Shown here in pieces: positions 7,003-15,236 of a stretch of DNA of 64,000 nucleotides. Made by a program: the position numbers and the translations under genes. This DNA is from Flavobacteriales bacterium UBA1937 (GTDB lineage Bacteria > Bacteroidota > Bacteroidia > Flavobacteriales > Weeksellaceae), in contig DDFD01000053.1 in the NCBI GenBank assembly GCA_002337005.1, positions 1 through 64,000 of the forward strand, in the 5' to 3' direction. The notes below the pieces were generated by a model. The model was not told the DNA's origin and made no database searches. It worked only from the letters and a program-made list of their open reading frames with translations. Position 1 is the stretch's first letter. Every line of letters begins with the position of its first letter.

Positions 7003-8703
7003 TTAGTAAACATCTTTCAGGAATCTGCCTTGGTTTTCTATTTCTTCAAATATGGTTTTTGCTTGTTCTATGGATATATTTCGTTGGGTAGAAATTACTT
7101 CTACAATCGTGTTTTCTACATCTTTGCTCATTGGTTCTTTTTGTCCGCACAAGTAGATATAAGCTCCATTTTCAATCCAAGAATTAAATTCTTTTGCGCT
7201 TTCTTTAATTCTATCTTGTACATAGATTTTTCTTTCTTGGTCTCGTGAAAAAGCAGTGCTCAATTTGGTTAAAACTCCAGTACTTAGCCATTCCTGAATT
7301 TCGGTTTGGTAATAAAAATCAAGCGTAAAGTGCTGTTCACCAAAGAACAACCAGTTTTTACCTTCAGCTCCGTTAGCATCTCTTTCTGCTAAAAAGCTTC
7401 TGAAAGGAGCAATACCAGTACCTGGACCAATTAAAATAATATCTTTGTCATCTTCTGGTAATCTGAAATTTTCATTTTTATGAATGTAAAATTCAAATTC
7501 TTGATTTAGAGGAAAATCTGCAAAATATTGGGATGCAAAACCTGTTTTTTCTTCATCATTTGAATTGAATATATTAAGGTTTACCGTCAAATGAACTTCG
7601 CCATCGTGTGCTTCAGAAGATGAAGAAATAGAATACAATCTAGGCGCAACAGGCAACAAAATTTCGAGAATTTTTTGGAATGAGTTTGACTCTAATTTTG
7701 GAGTTGTAATGGTTTTTAAAACATCAATTAAATCCGCTTTTTCCCAAATATTTTCAATCTGTAAAATTTCTAAAATTGAATCTAAAGAACGCTTGTTTAA
7801 TCCTTTAATATTTCTAATTTCTAACCAATCAAAAACTGTTTTTGTTTCATTTTTAATGGTTAATTCATCATTGCTATTTACTCCAAAATAATTGATAATG
7901 AATTCTATATCTTCTTTAGAATTTTTAGGAATAATTCCGAGTGCATCACCAGGTTGGTATGCAATTTCATCATCCGAAGTGATTTCTAAATGATATGTTT
8001 CTTTATTAGAACCTGTATCATTCAGCACAATTTTATGTTTGATAATGCCTTTGTAATTTTTTTTATGAGGAATATTCTGAACTGATTGAACAACCTTAGC
8101 CTCACTTTGAACCCCAGAAAATAAATTCTGCAAATCTTTTTGCCAAGTTTCTACTAAAGGATTAAAATCTACATCTGCTTTTACCAAAGGTAGCAATCTT
8201 TTGGCTCCTTTTTCTTCCAAAACTTCATCTAGAAGTCTTCCTGCTTCGCAAAAAAGAGGATAAGAACTATCTCCCAAACCAAAAACGGCATAAGAAAGCT
8301 GGTTTAAACCAATCGTTGTAGATTTTAATTTTTCATAAAAATCCTTTGCGTTCAGAGGAAATTCGCCTTCGCCTTGCGTGCTGATGATGAAAAGAATTAA
8401 AGTTTCTTTTTCTAATTTTTTTACATCAAACTGAAAAATATCTACCGACTTAGCATTGATTTTTTCTTTTTTAAAATTAGCCAAGAGTTTTGAAGCTACT
8501 TTTTTGGCGTTTCCAGTTTCGGTTCCGTAAACGATGAGAGGTTTTACATTGACCAAAGGAACAGAAGTATTTTCTATTTTAAGATTTCCTTCTGTAGATT
8601 TTGCAATATAGCCTGCCAAAAAGCCTTTAGAATAGATTAATTCTTCATAAGTGGCGTTGGAAACCAATTGTTGCAATAGGTTTTGTTTAGTATCAGATAG
8701 CAT
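7003..8703 (-). CDS. cysJ: Sulfite reductase flavoprotein subunit (CysJ-like diflavin reductase)
   Basis: 566 residues when started at the ATG at 8701-8703 (MLSDTKQNLLQQLVSNATYEEL). The frame is open upstream to 8769, but the added residues are unlike the family. An N-terminal flavodoxin domain (about 60-200) shows YGTETGNAKKVASKL for FMN and STQGEGEFPLNA and FGLGDSSYPLFC. An FAD domain with RLYSISSS follows (about 220-430), then an NADPH domain with GPGTGIAPFRSFLAER and a C-terminal aromatic residue (FLKDVY). It passes electrons from NADPH to CysI. The start overlaps the end of cobA by 11 bp, so the two are translationally close. The first ~55 residues (helical) are ahead of the flavodoxin fold. 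Confidence 0.93.
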   Translation of the reverse strand: MLSDTKQNLLQQLVSNATYEELIYSKGFLAGYIAKSTEGNLKIENTSVPLVNVKPLIVYGTETGNAKKVASKLLANFKKEKINAKSVDIFQFDVKKLEKETLILFIISTQGEGEFPLNAKDFYEKLKSTTIGLNQLSYAVFGLGDSSYPLFCEAGRLLDEVLEEKGAKRLLPLVKADVDFNPLVETWQKDLQNLFSGVQSEAKVVQSVQNIPHKKNYKGIIKHKIVLNDTGSNKETYHLEITSDDEIAYQPGDALGIIPKNSKEDIEFIINYFGVNSNDELTIKNETKTVFDWLEIRNIKGLNKRSLDSILEILQIENIWEKADLIDVLKTITTPKLESNSFQKILEILLPVAPRLYSISSSSEAHDGEVHLTVNLNIFNSNDEEKTGFASQYFADFPLNQEFEFYIHKNENFRLPEDDKDIILIGPGTGIAPFRSFLAERDANGAEGKNWLFFGEQHFTLDFYYQTEIQEWLSTGVLTKLSTAFSRDQERKIYVQDRIKESAKEFNSWIENGAYIYLCGQKEPMSKDVENTIVEVISTQRNISIEQAKTIFEEIENQGRFLKDVY

Positions 8704-9514
8704 TTTGATAGTTTGTTTTGTGATTATCGAAATAAGAATTTCCAGATTTTTTTTCCTCGAGCCAAGCAAATTGATGGTGCAAATTCACCACATTTCCGAT
8801 GATGATGAGTGTAGGAACGTATTCAAATTCTGGTAAAGATTGAGATTTAATCTCCTCGAAAGAGAAAACCTGCGTTTTTTGTTCTGGCGTAGTAGCTTGT
8901 TGAACCACCGCAATCGATTTAGAGCCTTCAATCCCGAATTCAATCAATTTTTGAGTAATATTTTCCAGTTTTTGTCCGCTCATATAAAACACCAAGGTAT
9001 CTTCTGTAGTTGCCCAATCTTGCCACTGATGAAGGGTTACAAATTTGAAATCATACAATGTAAGAAACCTTACACCTCTAGAATATTCTCTGGCAGTAAG
9101 CGGAATACCTGTGTATGCGGCAGCTCCAAAAGCAGCAGAAACTCCGGGTATAATTTCGTAGGCAATTTGGTGTTTTTTCAAAATTTGAAGTTCATCCAAA
9201 ATATTAGAAAAAAGGCTGGCATCACCACCTTTTAGGCGAAGAACCAATTTTCCTTGTTTGGCAAACTGCACCATCAAATCATTGATGTCTTTTTGAGGAG
9301 TCCAAATTCCTTTAGAGCATTGTTTTCCTACATAAACAATTTCTGCTTTTTCGGAAGCGTATTCTTTTATCAACTCTGGTGAAACCAATCTATCGGTAAG
9401 AATAACATCTGCTTTTTGGATGTATTTTAAAGCCTTCAAACTGATGAGTTCTGGATCGCCCGGTCCTGCACCTGCCAAAACTACTTTTCCTGTATTTTGA
9501 ATTAAACTTTTCAT
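8693..9514 (-). CDS. cobA: Uroporphyrinogen-III C-methyltransferase (SUMT)
   Basis: 273 residues from the ATG at 9512-9514 (MKSLIQNTGKVVLAGAGPGD). The frame runs on to 9559, but the extra 15 residues look like leader. SUMT motifs are clear: VVLAGAGPGDPELISLKAL, the LRLKGGDASLFSN SAM-binding loop, and IIPGVSAAFGAAAYTGIPLT. It makes precorrin-2 from uroporphyrinogen III, the first step to siroheme. The next step is supplied by the CysG-type fusion at the end of the locus, so the pathway is split over two genes rather than in one CysG. The gene lies 173 bp after cysK and overlaps cysJ by 11 bp. Confidence 0.93.
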   Translation of the reverse strand: MKSLIQNTGKVVLAGAGPGDPELISLKALKYIQKADVILTDRLVSPELIKEYASEKAEIVYVGKQCSKGIWTPQKDINDLMVQFAKQGKLVLRLKGGDASLFSNILDELQILKKHQIAYEIIPGVSAAFGAAAYTGIPLTAREYSRGVRFLTLYDFKFVTLHQWQDWATTEDTLVFYMSGQKLENITQKLIEFGIEGSKSIAVVQQATTPEQKTQVFSFEEIKSQSLPEFEYVPTLIIIGNVVNLHHQFAWLEEKKSGNSYFDNHKTNYQNAI

Positions 9515-9687
9515 AAATTTTGTATAAATTTTTGCATAAAATCTCCTCTGCCCTATCAAAAATGATATGGTAAAAATTTGATTTTCTGAAAGTTAAAGAT
9601 TTGTAATTTCCTTCTAAGAAAAGAAGAAAATATTTTATGAAATCACTTTCCCTCCCTAAAAAAGAAAGGGAAAAATGATATATTTAT

Positions 9688-10596
9688 TTAGAATAGTCCT
9701 TCAATAGACAGATAGCGTTCTCCTGTATCATAATTGAAAGTTAAAATCTGAGCACCATCTGGCAAAGTAGCCGCCTTTTTAGCAACCGCAGCTAAAGATG
9801 CACCTGTAGAAATCCCTACTAAAATTCCTTCTTTTTTCGCAATTTCTCTAGCGTATTCGAAAGCCTCGTCTTTACTTACTTGAATTACTTCGTCTATTAA
9901 ATCTGAACGATAAACCTCTGGTACAAAACCTGCTCCTATACCTTGAATTGGGTGCGGACCTGGCGCTCCACCGCTTAAAACAGGAGACAATTCTGGTTCT
10001 ACCGCGATAACTTTAAGATTTGGAAATTTTTCTTTCAAAACAGCTGCAACACCTGTAATGTGACCACCTGTACCAACACCAGTAATTATATAATCTAATC
10101 CGTCTGGAAAATCTGCAAGAATTTCTTGCGCCGTAGTTCTTTTGTGAACTTCTACGTTTGCCTGATTGCTAAATTGTGACGGCGACCAAGCGTTTGGTGT
10201 ATTGGCAACCAATTCTGCGGCTCTTTCTATTGCCCCTTTCATTCCTTTTTCACGAGGAGTAAGATCAAATTCTGCTCCGTAGATTTCCATTAATTTTCTA
10301 CGCTCTACACTCATAGATTCTGGCATTACCAAAATTACTTTGTATCCTTTAACCGCAGCTACTAAAGCCAAACCGATACCTGTATTACCAGAAGTTGGTT
10401 CTATAATTACGCTGTCTGGTTTTAATAATCCTTTTGCTTCTGCATCTTCAATCATTGCCAATGCGATACGGTCTTTGATGCTGTTTCCAGGATTGGTTCT
10501 TTCTAATTTGATGAAAACATTCTTATTGCCGTATAATTTATTGATTTTTACGACAGGCGTGTTTCCGATGGTTTCTAAAATGTTACTTGCTTTCAT
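9688..10596 (-). CDS. cysK: Cysteine synthase (O-acetylserine sulfhydrylase)
   Basis: 302 residues, typical for CysK/CysM. It has the PLP lysine motif ([11 protein letters not shown]), the asparagine loop ([13 protein letters not shown]), the glycine-rich phosphate loop ([18 protein letters not shown]) and the C-terminal serine loop ([21 protein letters not shown]). It joins sulfide with O-acetylserine to give cysteine, the end product of this locus. It lies 83 bp after cysN and is probably in the same transcript. CysK and CysM types are hard to separate by eye; [10 protein letters not shown] is more CysK-like. The following 91-bp stretch has an imperfect CTTTCCC/GGGAAAG pairing but no clear terminator. 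Confidence 0.93.
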   Translation of the reverse strand: MKASNILETIGNTPVVKINKLYGNKNVFIKLERTNPGNSIKDRIALAMIEDAEAKGLLKPDSVIIEPTSGNTGIGLALVAAVKGYKVILVMPESMSVERRKLMEIYGAEFDLTPREKGMKGAIERAAELVANTPNAWSPSQFSNQANVEVHKRTTAQEILADFPDGLDYIITGVGTGGHITGVAAVLKEKFPNLKVIAVEPELSPVLSGGAPGPHPIQGIGAGFVPEVYRSDLIDEVIQVSKDEAFEYAREIAKKEGILVGISTGASLAAVAKKAATLPDGAQILTFNYDTGERYLSIEGLF

Positions 10597-10679
10597 ATTT
10601 TTTATTTTTCTATTTTTTTGAAATTTGGATTTTTATTTCATAGGGCTTCACCTTTTCAGGACTTGGATTTTATTATTTT

Positions 10680-11912
10680 TTATAAAAACATTAAAGCTCC
10701 TACCGTGTTAAAACTGGTTTCGTCTATTAAAATGGCACTTCCTGATTTTGGATTTTTCTCGAAAGTATCATAGAATAATGGTTGATTAGTTTTTAAGGTA
10801 ACTTGTGCAATATCATTGAGTTGAACAGCATCTCCGTCTGTAAATTGCCATTGATTAACGTTCCATTTTCTATTGATTTGTTGAACTTTTACTCTCACAT
10901 TTTTGAATCTGTGTTGAAGCAAATACGTTTTACCAACTTGTAGTGAAGCGTTGTCTAACCAAGAAATCCAAGTGTTGATTTGATTGTCTTCTTTTGGCAA
11001 TTGATGGCTAAGAACTACAGTATCACCTCGGCTGATATCTATATCATTTTCGAAATGCAGTACTACATTATCACCAGCTACTACTTCCGAAACTTCTTTT
11101 AAATCTTTTTCTATTTTAACTAAAGTGGTTTCAATTTTAGCAGGCAAAATGGTTACTTTGTCTCCAACTTTATAACTTCCACTCAAAATTTGACCAGCAT
11201 AACCTCTGTAATCGTGGTTGTCTTCGTCTTTTGGTCTAATTACCCATTGCACTTGGAATCTTGCTTCTAAATCTTCCGTACTGTCTAATTCTACAGATTC
11301 TAAAGTTTGAAGGATAGATTTTCCGTTGTACCAAGGTGTATTTTCAGAAGTTGTAACTACGTTATCTCCTACCAATGCACTTACTGGAATGTAGATAATT
11401 TCGTTGTAATTGAGTTCAGATTTTATGGCTTCGAAATCATTTTTAATTTGGTTAAAAACTTCTTCAGAATAATTCAATAAATCAATTTTATTGATGGCTA
11501 TAATTGCTTTTTTAATTCCCATTAAAGAGCCAACGCTTGCGTGTCTTTTGGTTTGGTCTGTAATCCCATTTCTGGCATCTACCAAAACGATAATTAAATC
11601 TGAATTGGAAGCTCCTGTAATCATATTTCTAGTATATTGTTCGTGACCAGGTGCATCTGCAATAATGAATTTTCTTTTAGAAGTTGAGAAATATTTATAG
11701 GCTACATCTATGGTAATCCCTTGTTCACGTTCAGCACGAAGACCATCTGTAATTAAAGATAAATCTATATCTACTCCTTCTTGTTTAGTCTGTTTTTGCA
11801 AAACGCCTAATTGGTCTGTATGTATGCTGTCAGAATCATAGAGAAGTCTTCCGATTAAGGTACTTTTGCCATCATCTACATTTCCTGCGGTTATAAATCT
11901 TAATGTATTCAT
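10680..11912 (-). CDS. cysN: Sulfate adenylyltransferase GTPase subunit
   Basis: 410 residues, shorter than the ~475 of E. coli CysN but with all GTPase motifs: G1 GNVDDGKST, the switch region REQGITIDVAYKYF, G3 DAPGHEQY, and G4 NKID with SALVGDNV. EF-Tu-like beta-barrel domains follow (YRGYAGQILSGSYKVGDKV; TWISWLDN). There is no APS-kinase extension, unlike CysNC fusions. With CysD it makes adenosine 5'-phosphosulfate from sulfate and ATP, driven by GTP hydrolysis. It lies 73 bp after cysD. Confidence 0.94.
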   Translation of the reverse strand: MNTLRFITAGNVDDGKSTLIGRLLYDSDSIHTDQLGVLQKQTKQEGVDIDLSLITDGLRAEREQGITIDVAYKYFSTSKRKFIIADAPGHEQYTRNMITGASNSDLIIVLVDARNGITDQTKRHASVGSLMGIKKAIIAINKIDLLNYSEEVFNQIKNDFEAIKSELNYNEIIYIPVSALVGDNVVTTSENTPWYNGKSILQTLESVELDSTEDLEARFQVQWVIRPKDEDNHDYRGYAGQILSGSYKVGDKVTILPAKIETTLVKIEKDLKEVSEVVAGDNVVLHFENDIDISRGDTVVLSHQLPKEDNQINTWISWLDNASLQVGKTYLLQHRFKNVRVKVQQINRKWNVNQWQFTDGDAVQLNDIAQVTLKTNQPLFYDTFEKNPKSGSAILIDETSFNTVGALMFL

Positions 11913-11985
11913 ATTTTTATGAGTTTCGAATTTCGTGATACGAGTTTCGACTTAATTATTAATTTAAAATTTTAAATATTTGATA

Positions 11986-12891
11986 TTAAAAATACCCTTG
12001 TTTTTTTCGGTCTTCCATCGCGGCTTCCGAAAGTTGGTCATCTAATCTGGTTTGTCCTCTTTCGCTGATTCTGGTTTGGATAATATCTTCAATAATATCA
12101 TCAATAGTAGAAGCTTCAGAAGGAACAGCGGCGGTACACGTCATATCTCCTACTGTTCTGTATCTCACTTTTTCTATTACCACTTCGTCTCCTTCTTGAG
12201 GTTGAATAAACGCCGAAGTTGCTACCAATTTATCTTGAAATTTGATACATTCTCTATCGTGTGAGAAATACAAATTAGGCAATTCTATATTGTATTTTTT
12301 AATGTAATTCCAGATGTCTAGCTCTGTCCAATTGCTGATTGGGAAAACTCTTACATTATGTCCTTTTTGTACTTTTCCGTTGAGAATATTCCAAAGTTCT
12401 GGCCTTTGAAGTTTAGGATCCCAAGCACCAAAATCATCTCTTACAGAGAAAATTCTTTCTTTAGCTCTGGCTTTTTCCTCGTCTCTTCTTGCGCCACCAA
12501 TACAAGCATCAAATTCATTCTCTTCGATAGTGTCTAAAAGAGTGTAAGTTTGCAGAGAATTTCTTGAAGGAAACCTACCACCAGTTTCTTTTAAATTATA
12601 TTTTTTGATGCTGTCTTCTACATAACCTACCACCAATTTTTCGCCAATTTTCTGCACTAATTCATCTCTGAATTCCAAAGCCTCAGGGAAATTATGACCT
12701 GTGTCTATGTGTACCAAAGGAAAAGGAAATTTACCTGGACGAAACGCCTTCAAAGCTAAATGTACCAAAACGATGGAATCTTTACCTCCCGAGAAAAGCA
12801 AGGCAGGTTTTTCAAACTGTGCTGCTGTTTCTCTTAAAATATAAATTGCTTCGTTTTCTAATTGCTCTAAATAATCTACTGTATTGCTCAT
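11986..12891 (-). CDS. cysD: Sulfate adenylyltransferase catalytic subunit
   Basis: 301 residues from the ATG at 12889-12891 (MSNTVDYLEQLENEAIYILR). The frame is open six codons earlier, but this start matches the family. The PP-loop motif SGGKDSIVLVHLALKAF is at about residues 35-51. It is followed by HIDTGHNFPEALEFRD, GGARRDEEKARAKER, and the C-terminal VRYRTVGDMTCTAAVPSEA and LSEAAMEDRKKQGYF, all hallmark CysD segments. It adenylates sulfate in complex with CysN. It starts 18 bp after cysH ends. Confidence 0.95.
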   Translation of the reverse strand: MSNTVDYLEQLENEAIYILRETAAQFEKPALLFSGGKDSIVLVHLALKAFRPGKFPFPLVHIDTGHNFPEALEFRDELVQKIGEKLVVGYVEDSIKKYNLKETGGRFPSRNSLQTYTLLDTIEENEFDACIGGARRDEEKARAKERIFSVRDDFGAWDPKLQRPELWNILNGKVQKGHNVRVFPISNWTELDIWNYIKKYNIELPNLYFSHDRECIKFQDKLVATSAFIQPQEGDEVVIEKVRYRTVGDMTCTAAVPSEASTIDDIIEDIIQTRISERGQTRLDDQLSEAAMEDRKKQGYF

Positions 12892-12909
12892 TTTAAATTT
12901 TTTCTGCAT

Positions 12910-13602
12910 TTATTGATGTAAACCACATTCTTTTTTTGATTGATCTTCCCACCACCATCTTCCAGCTCGGAAATCTTCGCCTTCTTTTACAGCTCTGGTG
13001 CAAGGTGCGCAACCAATACTGATAAAACCTTTGTGATGAAGCGTATTATAAGGAACTCCTTTTTGCTGTAAATATGCTACCACTTCTTCAGTAGTCCAGT
13101 TCATTAAAGGATTGAATTTGTATAGCTGATGCCCTTCATCCCATTCTACCAATTTCATGGTTTGTCTGTTTTGCGATTGCTCTGCTCTAAGCCCTGTAAT
13201 CCAAACATTTACACCTTTCAAAGCTCTACTTAAAGGTTGAACTTTTCTAATATTACAACATTCTTTTCTAAGTTCTACGCTGTTATAAAAACCATTAATT
13301 CCGTTTTCTGAAACATATTTTTCTATGTTGGCAGCATCTGGATAAAAAGGATTTATTTTATTTCCAAATTTTAGATTGGTTTTATCCCAAACTTCATAAG
13401 TTTCTGGGAAAAGTCTGCCAGTATCTAGTGTAAAAACCTCTATATTTTCTAGTTTATTACTGAAAATTTCGTTGGTTATTACTTGATCTTCTATTCCGAA
13501 GCTGGTAGAAAAAACAATTTTCCCTTTTAAATGATCGTTCAAGATTTTTAAATTTTCCTGAACTGAATTGTTCTCATTGAGTAATTTTAATACTTCTTCC
13601 AT
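12910..13602 (-). CDS. cysH: Adenylyl-sulfate (APS) reductase, Fe-S type
   Basis: 230 residues. The nucleotide-binding loop FSTSFGIEDQVI is near residue 32. It carries the CC motif (KECCNIRKVQPL) and the CAPC pair (ISIGCAPCTRAV), plus the catalytic ECGLH tail. Enzymes with the CC...CxxC set bind a [4Fe-4S] cluster and reduce APS directly. E. coli-type PAPS reductases have only the ECGLH cysteine. No cysC gene is present here, which agrees. It is the first enzyme gene of the locus and is preceded by two Cys-rich leader ORFs, each followed by an intrinsic terminator, so its transcription is likely set by cysteine supply. Confidence 0.94.
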   Translation of the reverse strand: MEEVLKLLNENNSVQENLKILNDHLKGKIVFSTSFGIEDQVITNEIFSNKLENIEVFTLDTGRLFPETYEVWDKTNLKFGNKINPFYPDAANIEKYVSENGINGFYNSVELRKECCNIRKVQPLSRALKGVNVWITGLRAEQSQNRQTMKLVEWDEGHQLYKFNPLMNWTTEEVVAYLQQKGVPYNTLHHKGFISIGCAPCTRAVKEGEDFRAGRWWWEDQSKKECGLHQ

Positions 13603-13612
13603 ACTATTTTTT

Positions 13613-13645
13613 CAAAAAAAATGACCTCTTGAAACCAAGAAGCCA
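13613..13645 (-). terminator. Second attenuator terminator, just before cysH
   Basis: On the minus strand TGGCTTCTTG-GTTT-CAAGAGGTCA forms a 10-bp stem (two G-U pairs) followed directly by eight T. It ends about 11 nt before the cysH ATG and 30 nt after the stop of the 37-aa leader. The leader segment GGAAGCU, about 12 nt after its Cys codons, could pair with the GGCUUCU arm as a short antiterminator. Confidence 0.8.
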
Positions 13646-13675
13646 ATATTTATTTATAATCACAATAATTTTATA

Positions 13676-13789
13676 CTATAGACCATAAGAAATACGAGCT
13701 TCCAAAGAAACTTTACAGCAACAAACCATCATACACATAGCTGTGAAGTTGTATTTTGGATTATTAAAAGTAAAATCTTTTGTATTCAT
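13676..13789 (-). CDS. Cys-rich leader peptide 2 (37 aa) of the cys operon
   Basis: The minus-strand ATG at 13787-13789 opens a 37-codon frame ending in TAG at 13676-13678. The product begins MNTKDFTFNNPKYNFT and continues AMCMMVCCCKVSLEARISYG, with four cysteines (residues 19, 23, 24, 25; codons TGT, TGT, TGC, TGT). It is followed by an intrinsic terminator and then cysH. Clustered codons for the pathway's end product just before a terminator are the signature of a ribosome-stalling attenuation leader. It shares the VCCC core with leader 1. The function is inference; no homologue was searched. Confidence 0.7.
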   Translation of the reverse strand: MNTKDFTFNNPKYNFTAMCMMVCCCKVSLEARISYGL

Positions 13790-13848
13790 TTTGTTTCTAA
13801 TTTCTAATTTCTTAATTTCTGTGTAAAATTACTAATTTTTAAAACAAA

Positions 13849-13883
13849 AAAGACTCCTTAATCATTAAAATTAAGGAGTCTTT
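13849..13883 (-). terminator. First attenuator terminator of the cys leader
   Basis: A perfect 14-bp stem, AAAGACTCCTTAAT with ATTAAGGAGTCTTT, has a 7-nt loop and is followed on the minus strand by a T-run (TTTTTTG). It lies about 48 nt after the stop of leader peptide 1. The GAGGAG just after that stop (around 13926-13931) can pair with the CUCCUU of this stem, a possible antiterminator. Confidence 0.82.
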
Positions 13884-13931
13884 CTTGAAAATATTTTTTG
13901 TTAAATCTATATCAATATAAGAAGTTCTCCT

Positions 13932-13982
13932 CTAGTGAAGAGAGCAACAACATACTGCGATATTTGATATAACTTGTTTCAT
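13932..13982 (-). CDS. Cys-rich leader peptide 1 (16 aa) of the cys operon
   Basis: The minus-strand ATG at 13980-13982 encodes MKQVISNIAVCCCSLH and stops at TAG (13932-13934). Three consecutive Cys codons (TGT TGT TGC) sit near the end. The -7 element TATATTTG ends 10 nt before the ATG, so the transcript would carry almost no 5' leader. GAGGAG begins right after the stop and could be masked by a ribosome at the stop codon or freed by one stalled at the Cys codons. This fits classical end-product attenuation. Translation has not been shown. Confidence 0.75.
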   Translation of the reverse strand: MKQVISNIAVCCCSLH

Positions 13983-13992
13983 TTTCGTGTTG

Positions 13993-14022
13993 CAAATATA
14001 TAATTAATTTTAAACAAATCAA
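13993..14022 (-). promoter_or_regulatory. Promoter of the cys leader/cysH operon
   Basis: On the minus strand a -33 TTG (14020-14022), a 19-bp spacer and a -7 TATATTTG (13993-14000) match the Flavobacteriales consensus. Transcription should start only a few nt before the leader peptide ATG at 13982. Confidence 0.75.
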
Positions 14023-14231
14023 TATTTTTTTTTAAAAATTTTACAATATCGCATCATTTCATTACCAAAAACACAAATTAGAACACCATAAAAAGACTCT
14101 GAAAGCGCTCTATTTAGAGGTAATTTCTCTTCATAATCTCCACATTTATAAGTTAAAATTTTCATCAAAAAAATTTACTTTTGATTTTATGATTAAACTC
14201 ATATCTACTAAAAAGTGCCTTCTTAGAATTG

Positions 14232-14239
14232 TAAATTTG
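14232..14239 (+). promoter_or_regulatory. Candidate -7 element for the radical SAM gene
   Basis: TAAATTTG matches TAnnTTTG and lies 18 bp before the ATG at 14258. No clear -33 element is seen. Confidence 0.45.
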
Positions 14240-14257
14240 CAAAAATAAAGGTTGAAG

Positions 14258-15220
14258 ATGGAAAAAACATTAGCTTTTGGTGAAAAAAATTATAATTATT
14301 ACAGTGCTTATCTTAGAAATAAATATAATGGGCAAAAAGTATATAAAGTGATTGTAGATGCTGGTTTTACTTGCCCTAACCGAGACGGAAGCAAAGGTTA
14401 CGGTGGTTGCGCCTATTGTAATACCGATTCTTTTACACCAGTTTCTAGAAATTTAGAAACTTTCAGAGAACAAATTTCTTACAGTATGGAACGTGCTGCC
14501 CAAAATTATGGTGCAGAAAAATTCATTATTTATTTTCAACCTAATACCAACACTTATGCTCCTGTAGAAGAATTGAAAATACTTTATGATGAAGCCCTGA
14601 AAATCAATCGTGAAAAAATTGTAGGACTATCTATTGGGACAAGACCAGATTGTATAGATGAAGAAAAAATTGCGCTTCTGGAAAGTTATAAAAAGCAAGG
14701 TCTAGAGGTAGATTTAGAAATGGGTATGGAATCTATTTATGATAAAACTTTGACAGAAATAAACAGAGGTTGTAGTCATCAAGAATTTATAGATGCTATG
14801 AAATTGCTAGAAAATTCAACACTAGATGTTTGCATACATACCATTTTGGGATTCCCAAATGAAACCAAAGAAATGATGCTGAAATACGCAGATGAACTCA
14901 ACCGATTTTCTAAAATTAACTTTGTGAAATTCCATCATCTTCACATTGTGGAAGGTTCTATTTTAGGTGTTAAATACAAGAGAACTCCTTTTAAACTTTT
15001 TAGTCTAGAAGAATATACTGATTTACTTTGCGAAATTTTACCAAAGTTAAGACCAGATATTGTAATCCAAAGATTGTTTGGTTTATCAGATTTAGAAATG
15101 CTTATTGCCCCGAAATGGAATCTGAAAAAATCTCAAATTCAGCATTTTATAGATTCTGAAATCGAAAAACGAAATATCATACAAGGCAGCGAATACATAA
15201 AAAAAGAAGCACTTTTATAA
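14258..15220 (+). CDS. YhcC-like radical SAM protein (TIGR01212 type)
   Basis: 320 residues from the ATG at 14258; a TTG two codons upstream is in frame but less likely. The N-terminal half has the family's cysteine set (FTCPNRDGSKGYGGCAYC), a variant of CxxxCxxC typical of the YhcC group, and then GLSIGTRPDCI, DLEMGMESIYDKTL, NRGCSHQEF and HTILGFPNET of the radical SAM barrel. It should bind a [4Fe-4S] cluster and cleave S-adenosylmethionine. The target is unknown, though YhcC relatives are thought to act on RNA or cofactors. It is a single gene divergent from the cys operon, and ends 16 bp from the convergent TolC-like gene. Confidence 0.85.
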   Translation: MEKTLAFGEKNYNYYSAYLRNKYNGQKVYKVIVDAGFTCPNRDGSKGYGGCAYCNTDSFTPVSRNLETFREQISYSMERAAQNYGAEKFIIYFQPNTNTYAPVEELKILYDEALKINREKIVGLSIGTRPDCIDEEKIALLESYKKQGLEVDLEMGMESIYDKTLTEINRGCSHQEFIDAMKLLENSTLDVCIHTILGFPNETKEMMLKYADELNRFSKINFVKFHHLHIVEGSILGVKYKRTPFKLFSLEEYTDLLCEILPKLRPDIVIQRLFGLSDLEMLIAPKWNLKKSQIQHFIDSEIEKRNIIQGSEYIKKEALL

Positions 15221-15236
15221 GTACTTCTCTATAAAA

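Noticed and set aside
9640..9687. Terminator after cysK (CTTTCCC...GGGAAAG)
   Set aside because: The arms pair imperfectly and no T-run follows on the transcribed strand; cobA probably stays in the same transcript.
13603..14022. SAM or other sulfur riboswitch before cysH
   Set aside because: The region is filled by two short ORFs and two terminator stems; I see no conserved riboswitch core such as a SAM-I or SAM-II fold.
14019..14165. 48-codon minus-strand frame (begins MKILTYKCGDYEEKL) upstream of the cys leader promoter
   Set aside because: Its stop overlaps the -33 region of the cys promoter, no promoter or family is seen for it, and the tail is A+T-driven lysine. It may be real but cannot be supported.
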